Shown in pieces: positions 16,126 to 25,264 of a stretch of DNA of 50,367 nt. Every line of letters begins with the position of its first letter. The first letter of the stretch is position 1. This DNA comes from Alphaproteobacteria bacterium. GTDB taxonomy: Bacteria > Pseudomonadota > Alphaproteobacteria > MPNO01 > UBA2964. The stretch spans positions 1 through 50,367 of the forward strand of contig WHUE01000018.1 of NCBI GenBank assembly GCA_009377375.1. Reading direction: 5' to 3'. Under the pieces are notes generated by a model. The model saw only the letters and a program-made list of their open reading frames with translations, was not told where the DNA came from and ran no database searches. Position numbers and translations under genes: made by a program.

Positions 16126-16770
16126 TCATGCTCTAAGGCAGGCCAGAAGCTCCTCGGCCAGCGCGTCGATCTCCTCGGCCGCACGGCTGCGGGGGACGTC
16201 TTCGATCACCGTGCTGCCCCGGCCGATGCTGGCGGCGTAGGACACGCGGTTGCCGAGCCGGGCGGAGGCGGTCGCGGGGCCGAATTCCCGGAGGGCCTCG
16301 ATCATCTCGCCGGTCAGCCGGGCGCGGGACGGCATCCGGTTGACGACCAGTATGGCCGGCGTGTCTTCGCCGGCGGCGACCTTGAGCGTGGCCTTGGTGG
16401 CCCAGAGATCAACCGGAGTCGGCTGCACCGGCACCACGATCAGGTCGCAGACATCCATCGCGACCCGCGCGTCCTGCTCCGCCTTGGGCGGGGTATCGAT
16501 GAGCACGTAATCGTAGTCGCGGGCCAGCGCGTTGGCTTCGTGGCGCGAGCCCCAGCCGCTGGCGGTGCGGAAGCCGAGCCCGGTCGCGTCCTCGCCGAGG
16601 CGGCGTTCGCGGGCTTCCAGCCATTCGCCCAGGCTGCCCTGCGGATCGATATCGAGGATGGCCACGGTCCTGCCGCGCCGGCGTGCCCAGGCGACGGCGA
16701 GATGGGCGGCGATGGTGGTCTTGCCCGAGCCGCCCTTCTGCTGCGCGATGGTGACGATCTTGCCGGACAT
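16126..16770 (-). CDS. Orphan ParA/MinD-type ATPase
   Basis: 214 aa. Deviant Walker A QQKGGSGKTT (residues 10-19) with the signature lysine, Walker A' DIDPQGSLGEW near 41-51, and Walker B-like LIDTPPKAEQDA near 90. Short ParAs of this type position protein cargo on the nucleoid. No parB or centromere-like repeat is adjacent, and the neighbours are recG and a DUF502 gene, so this is an orphan of the PpfA/McdA kind rather than a plasmid or chromosome ParAB. Two overlapping palindromes lie just upstream of its start. Confidence 0.85.
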   Translation of the reverse strand: MSGKIVTIAQQKGGSGKTTIAAHLAVAWARRRGRTVAILDIDPQGSLGEWLEARERRLGEDATGLGFRTASGWGSRHEANALARDYDYVLIDTPPKAEQDARVAMDVCDLIVVPVQPTPVDLWATKATLKVAAGEDTPAILVVNRMPSRARLTGEMIEALREFGPATASARLGNRVSYAASIGRGSTVIEDVPRSRAAEEIDALAEELLACLRA

Positions 16771-16801
16771 TCGCCTGCCGCTGCCTTGTGGATGGCCATG
16801 A

Positions 16802-16827
16802 TTTTGCGGCGCAAAAACATGTTTTGC
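16802..16827. promoter_or_regulatory. Overlapping palindromes upstream of the ParA gene
   Basis: TTTTGC-GGC-GCAAAA (16802-16816) overlaps the perfect 12-bp palindrome AAAACATGTTTT (16814-16825), which is followed by GC, giving three alternating TTTTGC half-sites 32-57 bp upstream of the start. This is AT-rich against a GC-rich background and looks like an operator, possibly for autoregulation. Confidence 0.45.
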
Positions 16828-16838
16828 AATGCGAAATA

Positions 16839-18920
16839 TCAGCCGGAGCGCAGCGTCTGGACGACGGCGTCCTTCTCGAACAGGTAAAGCAGCACGCGCA
16901 GCGCCTTGCCGCGTTCGGAGGCCAGATCCGGGTCGCGGCCGAGGATCAGCCGCGCGTCGTCCCGGGCGGCGAGCATGAGGTCGTGATGCCGCGCGATGTC
17001 GGCGATGCGGAAGACCGGCAGCCCGCTCTGGCGGGTGCCGAGCAGCTCGCCCGCGCCGCGCAGCTTCAGGTCTTCCTCGGCGATGACGAAGCCGTCCTCG
17101 GTCCGGCGCAGGATGTCCAGCCGGGCCCGAGCGGTCTGGGTCAGCGGCGGGGCGTAGAGCAGCAGGCAGGAGGACGGCTTGGCGCCGCGGCCGACCCGGC
17201 CGCGCAGCTGGTGAAGCTGAGCGAGGCCGAACCGCTCGGCATGCTCGACGACCATGATGGTGGCTTCGGGCACGTCCACCCCGACCTCGATCACCGTGGT
17301 GGCGACGAGGATGTCCAGCCCGCCTCCGGCGAACCCGGCCATGACCCGGTCCTTCTCCGGCCCCTTCATGCGGCCATGAACGAGGCCGACCCGGCCGGGA
17401 AAATGCTGCGCCAGATGCGAATGGCGCTCGGTCGCGGCGGCGACGTCCAGCGTTTCGGATTCGTCCACCAGCGGGCAAACCCAGAACACGCGCGCCCCGG
17501 CGGCGATGGCCGTTCCCAGACGTCCGATCACCTGATCCAGCCGGTCCAGCGGCAGGACGCGGGTGTCGATCGGCTGGCGCCCCGCCGGCTTGTCGGTCAG
17601 CCGCGAGACGTCGAGATCGCTGTAGCAGGCCAGCGTCAGGGTGCGCGGGATGGGGGTTGCGGTCATCACCAGCATGTCGGCGCCGCGCCCCTTGGACGAT
17701 AGCGCGAGCCGCTGGTGGACGCCGAAGCGGTGCTGCTCGTCCACCACCGCCAGCGCCAGGTCGCTGAAGGCGATGTCGTCCTGAAACAGCGCGTGGGTGC
17801 CGATGACGATCTCGGTCTTGCCGGATCGGATCCGTTCGAGGATCGCCGCGCGCGCCTTGCCCTTGTCGCGCCCGGTCAGAAGGGCGCAGCGCAGCCCGAC
17901 ACCCTCGGCCAGCTTCTGTATGGTGGCGAAATGCTGGCGCGCCAGCACCTCGGTCGGGGCCATCAGCGCGGCCTGGCCGCCGGCTTCCACCGCGCGCAGC
18001 GCGGCGAGGAAGGCGACCACCGTCTTGCCGCTGCCGACATCCCCCTGCAGGAGGCGCAGCATGCGCAGCGGCGCGGCCATGTCGGCCGTGATTTCGGCCA
18101 GAGCCATCTGCTGGGAGCCTGTCAGCGCGAAGGGAAGGGCGGCAATCGCCCTGTCGATCAGGGCGTTGTCGCCGGCCAGCGCGCGGCCGGGCAGCTTGCG
18201 GTGCTGCGCCCGCACGATGGCGAGCGCCAGCTGGTCGGCCAGCAACTCGTCGAAGGCGAGGCGCTGGCGTGCCGGCGCGTCGTCCGCGAGCGCCGCCTCG
18301 CCGTCCGGCGCATGGGCCTCGAACAGCGCCGCGCGCCAGGGCTTCCAGCCCTGCTTCTTCAGCCAGGCCGGGTCCTGCCACTCCGCCGCTTCCGGCGTCC
18401 GGTCGAGCGCGGCGCGGATCGCCTTCTGGAGCGGGCGGGGAGTCAGCCCGGCGGTCAGGGGGTAGACCGGCTCGACCGCCGGCAGCCCGGCGGCTTCCTC
18501 CGCCGTGACCATGTGGTCGGGGTGGGTCATCTGGATCTTGCCGCGGTAATGCTCGACGCGCCCGCTGACGACCCGCAGCTCGCCCTCGGGCAGGAGCCTG
18601 GTCAGGTAGTCCGGCCGCGCATGGAAGAACACCAGATCGATCTCGCCGGTCTCGTCGAAGCAGCGCACGCGGTAGGGCTGGCGGGGGCCGCGAGCGGGCT
18701 CATGGACGCCGACGGTGATGCTGAGCGTCGCGATCGCCCCGTCGGGCGCCTCCGCCACCACGGGCGAGAACCGCCGGTCGACCAGCCCGGTCGGCAGGTG
18801 CCAGATCAGGTCCGCCACCCGCCCGCCGCAGAGCTTCTCCAGCGCCTTCGCCAGCCGCGGCCCGATGCCGGGCAGCGCCGTGGCGGAGGCGAAAAGGGGA
18901 TTGAGCAGGGCGGGACGCAT
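16839..18920 (-). CDS. recG: ATP-dependent DNA helicase RecG
   Basis: 693 aa, close to the family norm. The N-terminal wedge/OB region begins PLFASATALPGIGPRLAKALEKL. Helicase motifs follow: GDVGSGKT (Walker A, near 290), VVDEQHRFGVHQR (DEQH box), TATPIPRTL (motif III) and the C-terminal HQLRGRVGRG (motif VI), ending with the RecG-typical LKLRGAGELLGTRQSG. RecG reverses stalled replication forks and resolves branched DNA. It is transcribed divergently from sdhE-mfd across 81 bp. Confidence 0.97.
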   Translation of the reverse strand: MRPALLNPLFASATALPGIGPRLAKALEKLCGGRVADLIWHLPTGLVDRRFSPVVAEAPDGAIATLSITVGVHEPARGPRQPYRVRCFDETGEIDLVFFHARPDYLTRLLPEGELRVVSGRVEHYRGKIQMTHPDHMVTAEEAAGLPAVEPVYPLTAGLTPRPLQKAIRAALDRTPEAAEWQDPAWLKKQGWKPWRAALFEAHAPDGEAALADDAPARQRLAFDELLADQLALAIVRAQHRKLPGRALAGDNALIDRAIAALPFALTGSQQMALAEITADMAAPLRMLRLLQGDVGSGKTVVAFLAALRAVEAGGQAALMAPTEVLARQHFATIQKLAEGVGLRCALLTGRDKGKARAAILERIRSGKTEIVIGTHALFQDDIAFSDLALAVVDEQHRFGVHQRLALSSKGRGADMLVMTATPIPRTLTLACYSDLDVSRLTDKPAGRQPIDTRVLPLDRLDQVIGRLGTAIAAGARVFWVCPLVDESETLDVAAATERHSHLAQHFPGRVGLVHGRMKGPEKDRVMAGFAGGGLDILVATTVIEVGVDVPEATIMVVEHAERFGLAQLHQLRGRVGRGAKPSSCLLLYAPPLTQTARARLDILRRTEDGFVIAEEDLKLRGAGELLGTRQSGLPVFRIADIARHHDLMLAARDDARLILGRDPDLASERGKALRVLLYLFEKDAVVQTLRSG

Positions 18921-19001
18921 GTCGGCGCGCGTTCATGGCTGACAGCCCCGGCGTCAGGGCCTATATGGTAGCCCATCCTAAGCAGGGCTGAAGGACATGC
19001 A

Positions 19002-19268
19002 ATGGCCGATCCGCAGGCGGGGCAACGCAAGCGGCTGCTGTTTCAGAGCACGCGGCGCGGCACGAAGGAAAGCGACCTGATTCTGGGCGGCTTCGCGCAG
19101 GCGCATCTGGCCGGCATGGACTCCGGTCAGCTTGGCCGATACTCGGCCCTGCTGGAGCAGAACGACCCGGACCTGCTGGGCTGGGTGATAGGCACGCGGA
19201 CACCGCCCGCCGATCACGACAACGACGTCCTGGCCTTGTTGATCGAGTTTAAGAACAGCCTGTCATAG
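19002..19268 (+). CDS. sdhE: Succinate dehydrogenase flavinylation factor SdhE
   Basis: 88-aa helical protein of the SdhE/DUF339 family. The signature RRGTKESDLILGGF contains the RGxxE motif needed for covalent attachment of FAD to SdhA, and the DPDLLGWVIG segment follows. It acts in the cytoplasm on flavoproteins of succinate dehydrogenase and fumarate reductase. The stop is 2 nt before the mfd start, and a sdhE-mfd pair beside recG is a familiar alphaproteobacterial order. Confidence 0.95.
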   Translation: MADPQAGQRKRLLFQSTRRGTKESDLILGGFAQAHLAGMDSGQLGRYSALLEQNDPDLLGWVIGTRTPPADHDNDVLALLIEFKNSLS

Positions 19269-19270
19269 CC

Positions 19271-22200
19271 TTGTTAATCAAAGAAAATATTCTGTCCAAA
19301 GATGGCCGGACATTGCTGTCCGGCGTGCCCCGCGCACTCGACGCCCTGGCGATCGCGGAGATCGTTCACGCGCGCGCGCAGGCCGACGACCACCTGCATG
19401 TCGCGCTGGACGACCGCCGGGTGGCCGAGCTGCTCGACGCCCTGGCGTTTTTCGCGCCGGGGCTGCCGGCGATCGTGTTTCCGGCCTGGGACTGCCTGCC
19501 CTATGACCGTATCTCGCCGCACCCCGACGTGGCGGCGGCGCGGGTGGATGCGCTGGCGGCGCTGGCCGAGGGCAGGGCGGATGGCAGCCCCCGAATCGTG
19601 CTGACGACCGTCAACGCCGCGCTGCAGCGCGTGCCGTCGGCGAAGGTGTTCCGCGACGCGGTGTTCGGTCTTGCGAGGGGCGCCCGGCTCGACCTGGAGG
19701 CGCTGACCCGATTCCTCGCCGATAACGGCTACAGCCGCACCGGCACGGTGCGCGAGGCGGGCGAGTATGCGCTGCGCGGCGGCATCGTCGATATCTTTCC
19801 CACCGGTGCCGTGGAGCCGGTGCGGCTCGACCTGTTCGGCGACGTGGTGGAGGATATCCGCCGCTTCGATCCGGCGACGCAGCGCTCGTCGGAAGCGTTG
19901 GACGGGGTCACGCTGCGTCCGGTCAGCGAGGCGGTGCTCAACCAGGCCTCCATCGCCCGGTTCCGCAGCGGCTACCGCGAGGCATTTGGCGCGGCCGGGG
20001 ACGACCCGCTTTACGAGGCGGTGTCCGAAGGCCGGCGTCACGTCGGGATGGAGCACTGGCTGCCGCTGTTCCACGAGCGCCTGGAGACGCTGTTCGAGTA
20101 CGTCCGCCCGGCAACGGTGACGCTGGACCACCAGGCGGAGGACTCGGTGGCCGAAAGGCTGGAGGCGATCCGCGATTTCTTCGAGGCGCGGCAGGCATTC
20201 CTGGAGTCCCGCCGGCGCGGCGACGGCGACGGCGGCGCGCCCTACCATCCGCTGCCGCCAGACCGGCTCTACCTCGCACCGGACGAGTGGGAGACGGCGC
20301 TGCGCACCCGTCCGACCGGCTGCTTCTCGCCTTTCGCCGCGCCGCAGGGCAAGGGTGGGGAGGGCTATGTCGCTTCATTCGACCTGAAGGGACGGCGTTG
20401 CCGTGACTTCGCCGCCGCGCGGCGCGAGGGCCAGATCCGGGAGGGCGGCGAGGCCGGCGAAGGCAACGTGTTCGATGCGCTCGGCAACTACATCGCGGCG
20501 CAGCAGAAGCGCGGCCGCCGGGTGGCCATAGCCGGGTTCAGCACCGGATCGCGCGAGCGTCTGGCGCGGCTGATGGCGGAGCACGGGATCGGCAACGCGG
20601 CGCCGGTCGCCGACTGGGCGGCTTTCCTGACGATGGATCCGGCGCAGGTGGGGCTCTGCGTGCTGGGCTTCGAGCACGGTTTCGAAACCGGGACAGCCGT
20701 CATCATCGGCGAGCAGGACATCCTCGGCGACCGGCTGGTGCGTCCGCGCCAGCGCCGGCGGGCGGAAGCCTTCATCTCGGACGCCGCCGAACTGTCGCCG
20801 GGCGATCTGGTGGTCCATATCGACCACGGCATCGGGCGCTACGAAGGGCTGGAGACGGTGACCGTGGCCGGCGCGCCGCATGACTGCCTGCGGCTGACCT
20901 ATGCCGGCAACGACCGGCTGTTCGTGCCGGTGGAGAACGTCGAACTGCTGTCGCGATACGGTTCCGGCGATTCCGAGGCGACGCTCGACCGGCTCGGCGG
21001 GGCGGCATGGCAGGCGCGCAAGTCGAAGCTGCGCAAGCGACTGCGCGACATGGCCGAGGCGCTGATCGGGATCGCCGCTCAGCGCACGTTGCAGCCGGGC
21101 CGCAAGCTGGCGGCGCAGCCGGGACTGTTCGAGGAGTTCTGCGCGCGCTTTCCCTATACCGAGACCGATGACCAGCATGCCGCCATTGCCGACACGCTGA
21201 ACGACCTGACCGCCGGACGTCCGATGGACCGGCTGGTCTGCGGCGATGTCGGGTTCGGCAAGACCGAGGTCGCGCTTCGGGCCGCGTTCAACGCGGTGAT
21301 GGCCGGAACGCAGGTGGCCGTGGTGGTGCCGACCACGCTGCTGGCGCGCCAGCACTTCGCCACGTTCCGCGACCGCTTCGAGGGCTATCCGGTGCGCATC
21401 GAGCAGCTGTCGCGGATGGTGTCGCAGAAAGCCGCGGGCGAGGTGAAGGCCGGCCTGTCCGACGGCTCGGTGGACATCGTCGTGGGCACCCATGCGCTGC
21501 TGGGGAAGTCCATCAAATTCCACGACCTCGCCCTGCTGATCGTGGACGAGGAGCAGCATTTCGGCGTGGCCCACAAGGAGCAACTCAAGGCGCTGCGCGC
21601 CGACGTGCATGTCCTCACCCTGACGGCGACACCGATTCCGCGCACGCTGCAGATGGCGCTGACCGGGGTGAAGGACATGTCGATGATCGCCACCCCGCCG
21701 GTGGACCGGCTGGCGGTGCGCACCTTCATCCTGCCCTACGACCCGGTGATCGTGCGCGAGGCGATCATGCGCGAGCGGTTCCGCGGCGGGCAGGTGTTCT
21801 ATGTCTGCCCGCGAATCCGCGACCTGACCGAGGTGGAGCAGCGGCTGCGCGAGCTGGCGCCGGAGGCGCGCATAGGCGTGGCCCACGGCCAGATGGGCGC
21901 GCGCGCGCTGGAGGACGCGATGACCGCGTTCTACGACGGGCGGTTCGACCTGCTGCTCAGCACCCAGATCGTCGAGTCGGGGCTGGACATTCCGACGGCG
22001 AACACGCTGATCGTCCACCGCGCCGACATGTTCGGCCTGGCCCAGCTCTACCAGCTGCGCGGCCGCATAGGCCGGTCGAAGCTGCGCGGCTACTGCTACC
22101 TGACCCTGCCGCCGCACCAGGTGCTGACGACCGCCGCGCAGCGCCGGCTGGAGGTCATGCAGTCGCTGGACAGTCTCGGCGCGGGCTTCCAGCTCGCCAG

Positions 22201-22795
22201 CCACGACCTGGACATCCGCGGCGCCGGCAATCTGCTGGGCGAGGAGCAGTCGGGCCATATCCGCGAAGTCGGTGTCGAGCTGTACCAGCACATGCTGGAG
22301 GAAGCGGTCGCCACCGCGCGGGGCGGCGGGGCGCAGGCTGAGGACGAGTGGTCGCCGCAGATCAATATCGGCTCCCCCGTCCTGATCCCGGAGAAATACG
22401 TGACCGATCTCGATGCGCGGCTGGGACTCTACCGCCGCGCGGCGGCGCTGGAGAGCGAGGCCGATCTCGAATCCTTCGCGGCCGAGATGATCGACCGGTT
22501 CGGCCCGCTGCCCGACGAGGTCGAGAACCTGCTGTCCATCGTCGCCATCAAGCAGCTCTGCCGCCGCGCCGGCATCGCGAAGCTCGATGCCGGGCCCAAG
22601 GGCGCGGTGGTGTCGTTCCACAATGACGCGTTCGCCGACCCCGCGGCGCTGATCCGCTTCATCCAGGAAGGGCATGGCGGCATTTCGCTGCGCCCGGATC
22701 ACAAGATGGTTTACCGCCGCGACTGGGAGCGCCCGGCCACGCGGCTGCGCGGCGCGCGCGAACTGGCGCGGGGACTGGCGGAGATCGCGGGCTGA
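19271..22795 (+). CDS. mfd: Transcription-repair coupling factor Mfd
   Basis: 1174 aa. The N-terminal UvrB-like module includes FPAWDCLPYDRISPHPDV and the REAGEYALRGGIVDIFP motif. The RNA-polymerase-interacting domain begins near GDLVVHIDHGIGRYEGLETV. The RecG-like translocase has Walker A GDVGFGKTEVA (about 657-667), DEEQHFGV and HQLRGRIGRS-like YQLRGRIGRS, followed by the C-terminal domain. It removes stalled RNA polymerase and recruits UvrA. The start is assigned to TTG at 19271, 2 nt after sdhE; a GTG at about 19325 is the main alternative, so the first 18 residues are uncertain. Confidence 0.96.
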   Translation: MLIKENILSKDGRTLLSGVPRALDALAIAEIVHARAQADDHLHVALDDRRVAELLDALAFFAPGLPAIVFPAWDCLPYDRISPHPDVAAARVDALAALAEGRADGSPRIVLTTVNAALQRVPSAKVFRDAVFGLARGARLDLEALTRFLADNGYSRTGTVREAGEYALRGGIVDIFPTGAVEPVRLDLFGDVVEDIRRFDPATQRSSEALDGVTLRPVSEAVLNQASIARFRSGYREAFGAAGDDPLYEAVSEGRRHVGMEHWLPLFHERLETLFEYVRPATVTLDHQAEDSVAERLEAIRDFFEARQAFLESRRRGDGDGGAPYHPLPPDRLYLAPDEWETALRTRPTGCFSPFAAPQGKGGEGYVASFDLKGRRCRDFAAARREGQIREGGEAGEGNVFDALGNYIAAQQKRGRRVAIAGFSTGSRERLARLMAEHGIGNAAPVADWAAFLTMDPAQVGLCVLGFEHGFETGTAVIIGEQDILGDRLVRPRQRRRAEAFISDAAELSPGDLVVHIDHGIGRYEGLETVTVAGAPHDCLRLTYAGNDRLFVPVENVELLSRYGSGDSEATLDRLGGAAWQARKSKLRKRLRDMAEALIGIAAQRTLQPGRKLAAQPGLFEEFCARFPYTETDDQHAAIADTLNDLTAGRPMDRLVCGDVGFGKTEVALRAAFNAVMAGTQVAVVVPTTLLARQHFATFRDRFEGYPVRIEQLSRMVSQKAAGEVKAGLSDGSVDIVVGTHALLGKSIKFHDLALLIVDEEQHFGVAHKEQLKALRADVHVLTLTATPIPRTLQMALTGVKDMSMIATPPVDRLAVRTFILPYDPVIVREAIMRERFRGGQVFYVCPRIRDLTEVEQRLRELAPEARIGVAHGQMGARALEDAMTAFYDGRFDLLLSTQIVESGLDIPTANTLIVHRADMFGLAQLYQLRGRIGRSKLRGYCYLTLPPHQVLTTAAQRRLEVMQSLDSLGAGFQLASHDLDIRGAGNLLGEEQSGHIREVGVELYQHMLEEAVATARGGGAQAEDEWSPQINIGSPVLIPEKYVTDLDARLGLYRRAAALESEADLESFAAEMIDRFGPLPDEVENLLSIVAIKQLCRRAGIAKLDAGPKGAVVSFHNDAFADPAALIRFIQEGHGGISLRPDHKMVYRRDWERPATRLRGARELARGLAEIAG

Positions 22796-22836
22796 ACGGA
22801 GCGGCCAGGATTCGCCGCGCCCGGCGCCGGGTCGTC

Positions 22837-22842
22837 TATAAT
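22837..22842 (+). promoter_or_regulatory. Possible -10 element before the bPH2 gene
   Basis: Exact TATAAT in a GC-rich 80-bp gap, 33 nt before the next ATG. The -35 match (TTCGCC region near 22811) is poor, so this is tentative. Confidence 0.35.
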
Positions 22843-22875
22843 GGGCAGCGGGGACGATAACGAGGACGGCAGAGC

Positions 22876-23250
22876 ATGGCGGACGAAATTCTGTACGAAG
22901 CCCATCCCCCGATGTTTCGCAACAATCCGCTGGGATTTGTGCTCAGCGTGCTGCTGATCGCGGCCGCCGTCGGAATCCTGATCCTTCTGTTCTGGTACGT
23001 GAAGAGCCGGTCGGAGAAGCTGACGATCACGGCGGAGGACCTGCGCTACGAAAAGGGCATTCTCTCCAAAGCCCGCAACGAGCTTCGGCTGTCCGGCATC
23101 CGTTCCGTCCGCGTGAACCAGACCCTGTTCCAGCGCATGTTCGGCACCGGCGATATCGAGATATTCACCGCGGGCGACGCGCCGGAGGTAACCCTGAAGG
23201 GCATGCCGGCCCCGAACGAAATCCGCGAGATCATCAGCCGGAATTCATGA
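22876..23250 (+). CDS. Membrane protein with bacterial PH-like domain
   Basis: 124 aa. One or two hydrophobic helices at about 20-42 (GFVLSVLLIAAAVGILILLF) are followed by a bPH2-type beta domain with the conserved pattern LTITAEDLRYEKGILSKARNE, where the SR-x-(N/T)E turn and later IRSVRVNQTLFQRMFGTGDIEIFT are typical. Proteins with this domain are small inner-membrane proteins of unknown function. The stop overlaps the next start by 4 nt (ATGA). Confidence 0.82.
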   Translation: MADEILYEAHPPMFRNNPLGFVLSVLLIAAAVGILILLFWYVKSRSEKLTITAEDLRYEKGILSKARNELRLSGIRSVRVNQTLFQRMFGTGDIEIFTAGDAPEVTLKGMPAPNEIREIISRNS

Positions 23251-23555
23251 TGGCCAATCGGGAAGACATCGAGGATCGCAAGCTGACGGTGCGGCTGTTC
23301 GCCGCGATCGTGATCGCGATCGTGGTGGCCGGCGCACTTCTGTTCCTTTTCGGGGGCCCGCTGATCGCCGAGCATCTGGAGCCGGGGCTCGGTCTCAAGG
23401 CCTCCGCGGTGATCTCCTTCATCGTCACCCTCGTCGTCCTCGTGGTCATGGCCGTCGTTGCCGGCGAGGGGCTGATCGGCGAGCTTCAGTTCATGATCCT
23501 CGGCTTTGCCGGATTTTTCCTCGTCCTCTGGCTTCTGATCGCCTGGATTTTCTGA
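23247..23555 (+). CDS. Small membrane protein, unknown function
   Basis: 102 aa, translationally coupled to the bPH2 gene. Three hydrophobic segments are visible: LFAAIVIAIVVAGALLFLF, ASAVISFIVTLVVLVVMAVV and a C-terminal LGFAGFFLVLWLLIAWIF. The N-terminus is charged (NREDIEDRK). I do not recognise the family. It is likely a partner of the upstream PH-domain protein; membrane topology would be N-in with three crossings. Confidence 0.7.
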   Translation: MMANREDIEDRKLTVRLFAAIVIAIVVAGALLFLFGGPLIAEHLEPGLGLKASAVISFIVTLVVLVVMAVVAGEGLIGELQFMILGFAGFFLVLWLLIAWIF

Positions 23556-23568
23556 CGCCAGGCCGCAA

Positions 23569-25179
23569 TTACGCCGCCGCCGGGGAACGGTTCCCCAAAA
23601 TCATCTTCGACGCCTTGTCGCCCATCATGATCGTGCAGGCGTTGATATGCGCGGATACGAGATCCGGCATGGCGGAGGCGTCGACCACCCGCAACCCGTC
23701 CGCGCCCTTCACGCGCAGTTCGGGCGTCAGCACCGTTCCGATCGGGCAGGTGCAGGCGGGATGCTCCACCGTGACCGCGTTGTTGCGAAGGAATTCGTCG
23801 ATCTCGGCGTCGGTCTGCACCTCGGGGCCCGGCGTCGTCTCCGCGCCGCGGAAGGCATCCATCGGCTTGCGTCCGGCGATGTCGCGGGCACGCTTCACCC
23901 CGTCGCGCAGGAATTCGAGGTCCGTCCGCTCGGTCAGCGCGTTGATCAGGATGCGGGGCGGATCGCGTGGATCGGCGGAACGCAGCGTCACCACGCCCCG
24001 GCTCTTCGGGTGCAGAATGGCGGGGCGGATGCCGAATCCGTCGGCATAGGCGGGCCTGATGCCGGGGAACCACGGTCCGGCGTCCGACGGGGCGCCGCGG
24101 AACATGAATTCCAGGTCTGGCGCGGCGGCATCCTCCGACGTCCGCATGAAGGCGTGCAGCCCACCAGGCACGACCGTCGCCGGCCCTGTGCCGAACAGAT
24201 GCGCCCGAACCATGGCCGGTACGATGCGGTCGAAGCGCATGGTGCGGCGGAACGGGCTGTCGTTCGCCGGGCGGCTGAAGAACAGGCTGACGGTGATGTG
24301 GTCCTGCAGGTTCCGGCCCACCGGCAGGTCGACGCGGCAGTCGATGCCGTGTTCCTTCAGCTGCGCCGCCGGGCCGACACCGGACAGCATCAGCAGTTGC
24401 GGGGAACCAAAAACGCCGCCGCTCAGGATCACTTCGCGCGAGGCGCCGGCGCGCACGGCCCGCCCGCCGACCTCGTATTCCACCCCGGTCGCCCTTGTGC
24501 CGTTGAACGTAATCCGCCGGGTCAGCGCCTTGACGGCGACCGTGAGGTTCAGCCGCGTCAGGGCCGGGCGCAGGAAGGCGACGGCGGCGGAGCAGCGCTT
24601 GCCGTCCTTGATGGTGTACTGGCTGCGCCCCAGCCCGACGGGGTCGGGCCCGTTGTAGTCGTCGGTAATCGGGTAGCCCGCCTCGCGCGTCGCGGCGATC
24701 CAGGCGTCGTAAAGCGGATCGCGCGTGCGGCCGTATTCCGTCCCCAGCGGTCCGGACCCGCCCCGCACTTCCGTCTCGCCGCCCTCCCAGCTTTCGCAGC
24801 GCTTGAAGTGGGGCAGCACCTCGGCGTAGGACCAGCCGGTGGCGCCGTTGGCTGCCCAGCGGTCGTAATCCGCTGCGTGGCCGCGCGTGTAGGCCATCAC
24901 GTTGATGGACGAGGAACCCCCCAGCACCTTGCCGCGCAGGACGCGCAGCCGGCGGCCGTTCAGCCCCGGCTCGGGCTCGGAATTGAATCCCCAGTCGTGC
25001 AGCCGGCGCTCATGCAGCTTGCCGAGGCCGAGCGGGATGTGGATCAGCGGATCGCGGTCGCGCCCGCCGGCTTCCAGCAGCAGGACCTCGGCGCCGTCGG
25101 CGCTGAGCCGGTTGGCCAGCACGCAGCCGGCCGAGCCCGCCCCGACAATGATGTAGTCGTACTGCCTGCCGTCCGCCAT
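23569..25179 (-). CDS. GMC-family FAD oxidoreductase (choline/alcohol dehydrogenase type)
   Basis: 536 aa. ADP-binding fold YDYIIVGAGSAGCVLANRLS at residues 8-27; GMC signature 1 around RVLRGKVLGGSSSINVMAY (80-98); a second GMC region near ILSGGVFGSPQLLMLSGVGP; a C-terminal active-site stretch with VEHPACTCPIG and the terminal VSAHINACTIMMGDKASKMI. It oxidises an alcohol using FAD. The substrate cannot be fixed; choline and polyethylene-glycol dehydrogenases are family members, and no betaine-aldehyde dehydrogenase neighbour supports a choline role. It diverges from def. Confidence 0.88.
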   Translation of the reverse strand: MADGRQYDYIIVGAGSAGCVLANRLSADGAEVLLLEAGGRDRDPLIHIPLGLGKLHERRLHDWGFNSEPEPGLNGRRLRVLRGKVLGGSSSINVMAYTRGHAADYDRWAANGATGWSYAEVLPHFKRCESWEGGETEVRGGSGPLGTEYGRTRDPLYDAWIAATREAGYPITDDYNGPDPVGLGRSQYTIKDGKRCSAAVAFLRPALTRLNLTVAVKALTRRITFNGTRATGVEYEVGGRAVRAGASREVILSGGVFGSPQLLMLSGVGPAAQLKEHGIDCRVDLPVGRNLQDHITVSLFFSRPANDSPFRRTMRFDRIVPAMVRAHLFGTGPATVVPGGLHAFMRTSEDAAAPDLEFMFRGAPSDAGPWFPGIRPAYADGFGIRPAILHPKSRGVVTLRSADPRDPPRILINALTERTDLEFLRDGVKRARDIAGRKPMDAFRGAETTPGPEVQTDAEIDEFLRNNAVTVEHPACTCPIGTVLTPELRVKGADGLRVVDASAMPDLVSAHINACTIMMGDKASKMILGNRSPAAA

Positions 25180-25252
25180 CGTCCCTGTCCCCCGATTGTG
25201 TTGCGTCCATGATGAGGCGAAGGCGGGGATTCGTCTACGCGGACGGCGGCGC

Positions 25253-25258
25253 TATACT
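25253..25258 (+). promoter_or_regulatory. Possible -10 element giving a leaderless def mRNA
   Basis: TATACT ends 6 nt before the deformylase ATG (25265), and there is no Shine-Dalgarno sequence between them. If used, transcription would begin at or next to the start codon. The -35 match (TTCGTC at 25230) is weak. Confidence 0.4.
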
Positions 25259-25264
25259 GCGCCT

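Noticed and set aside
20375-22702. 775-aa minus-strand open frame inside mfd
   Set aside because: Antisense shadow of a strongly conserved gene; composition is His/Arg/Gln-rich and no motif is recognisable.
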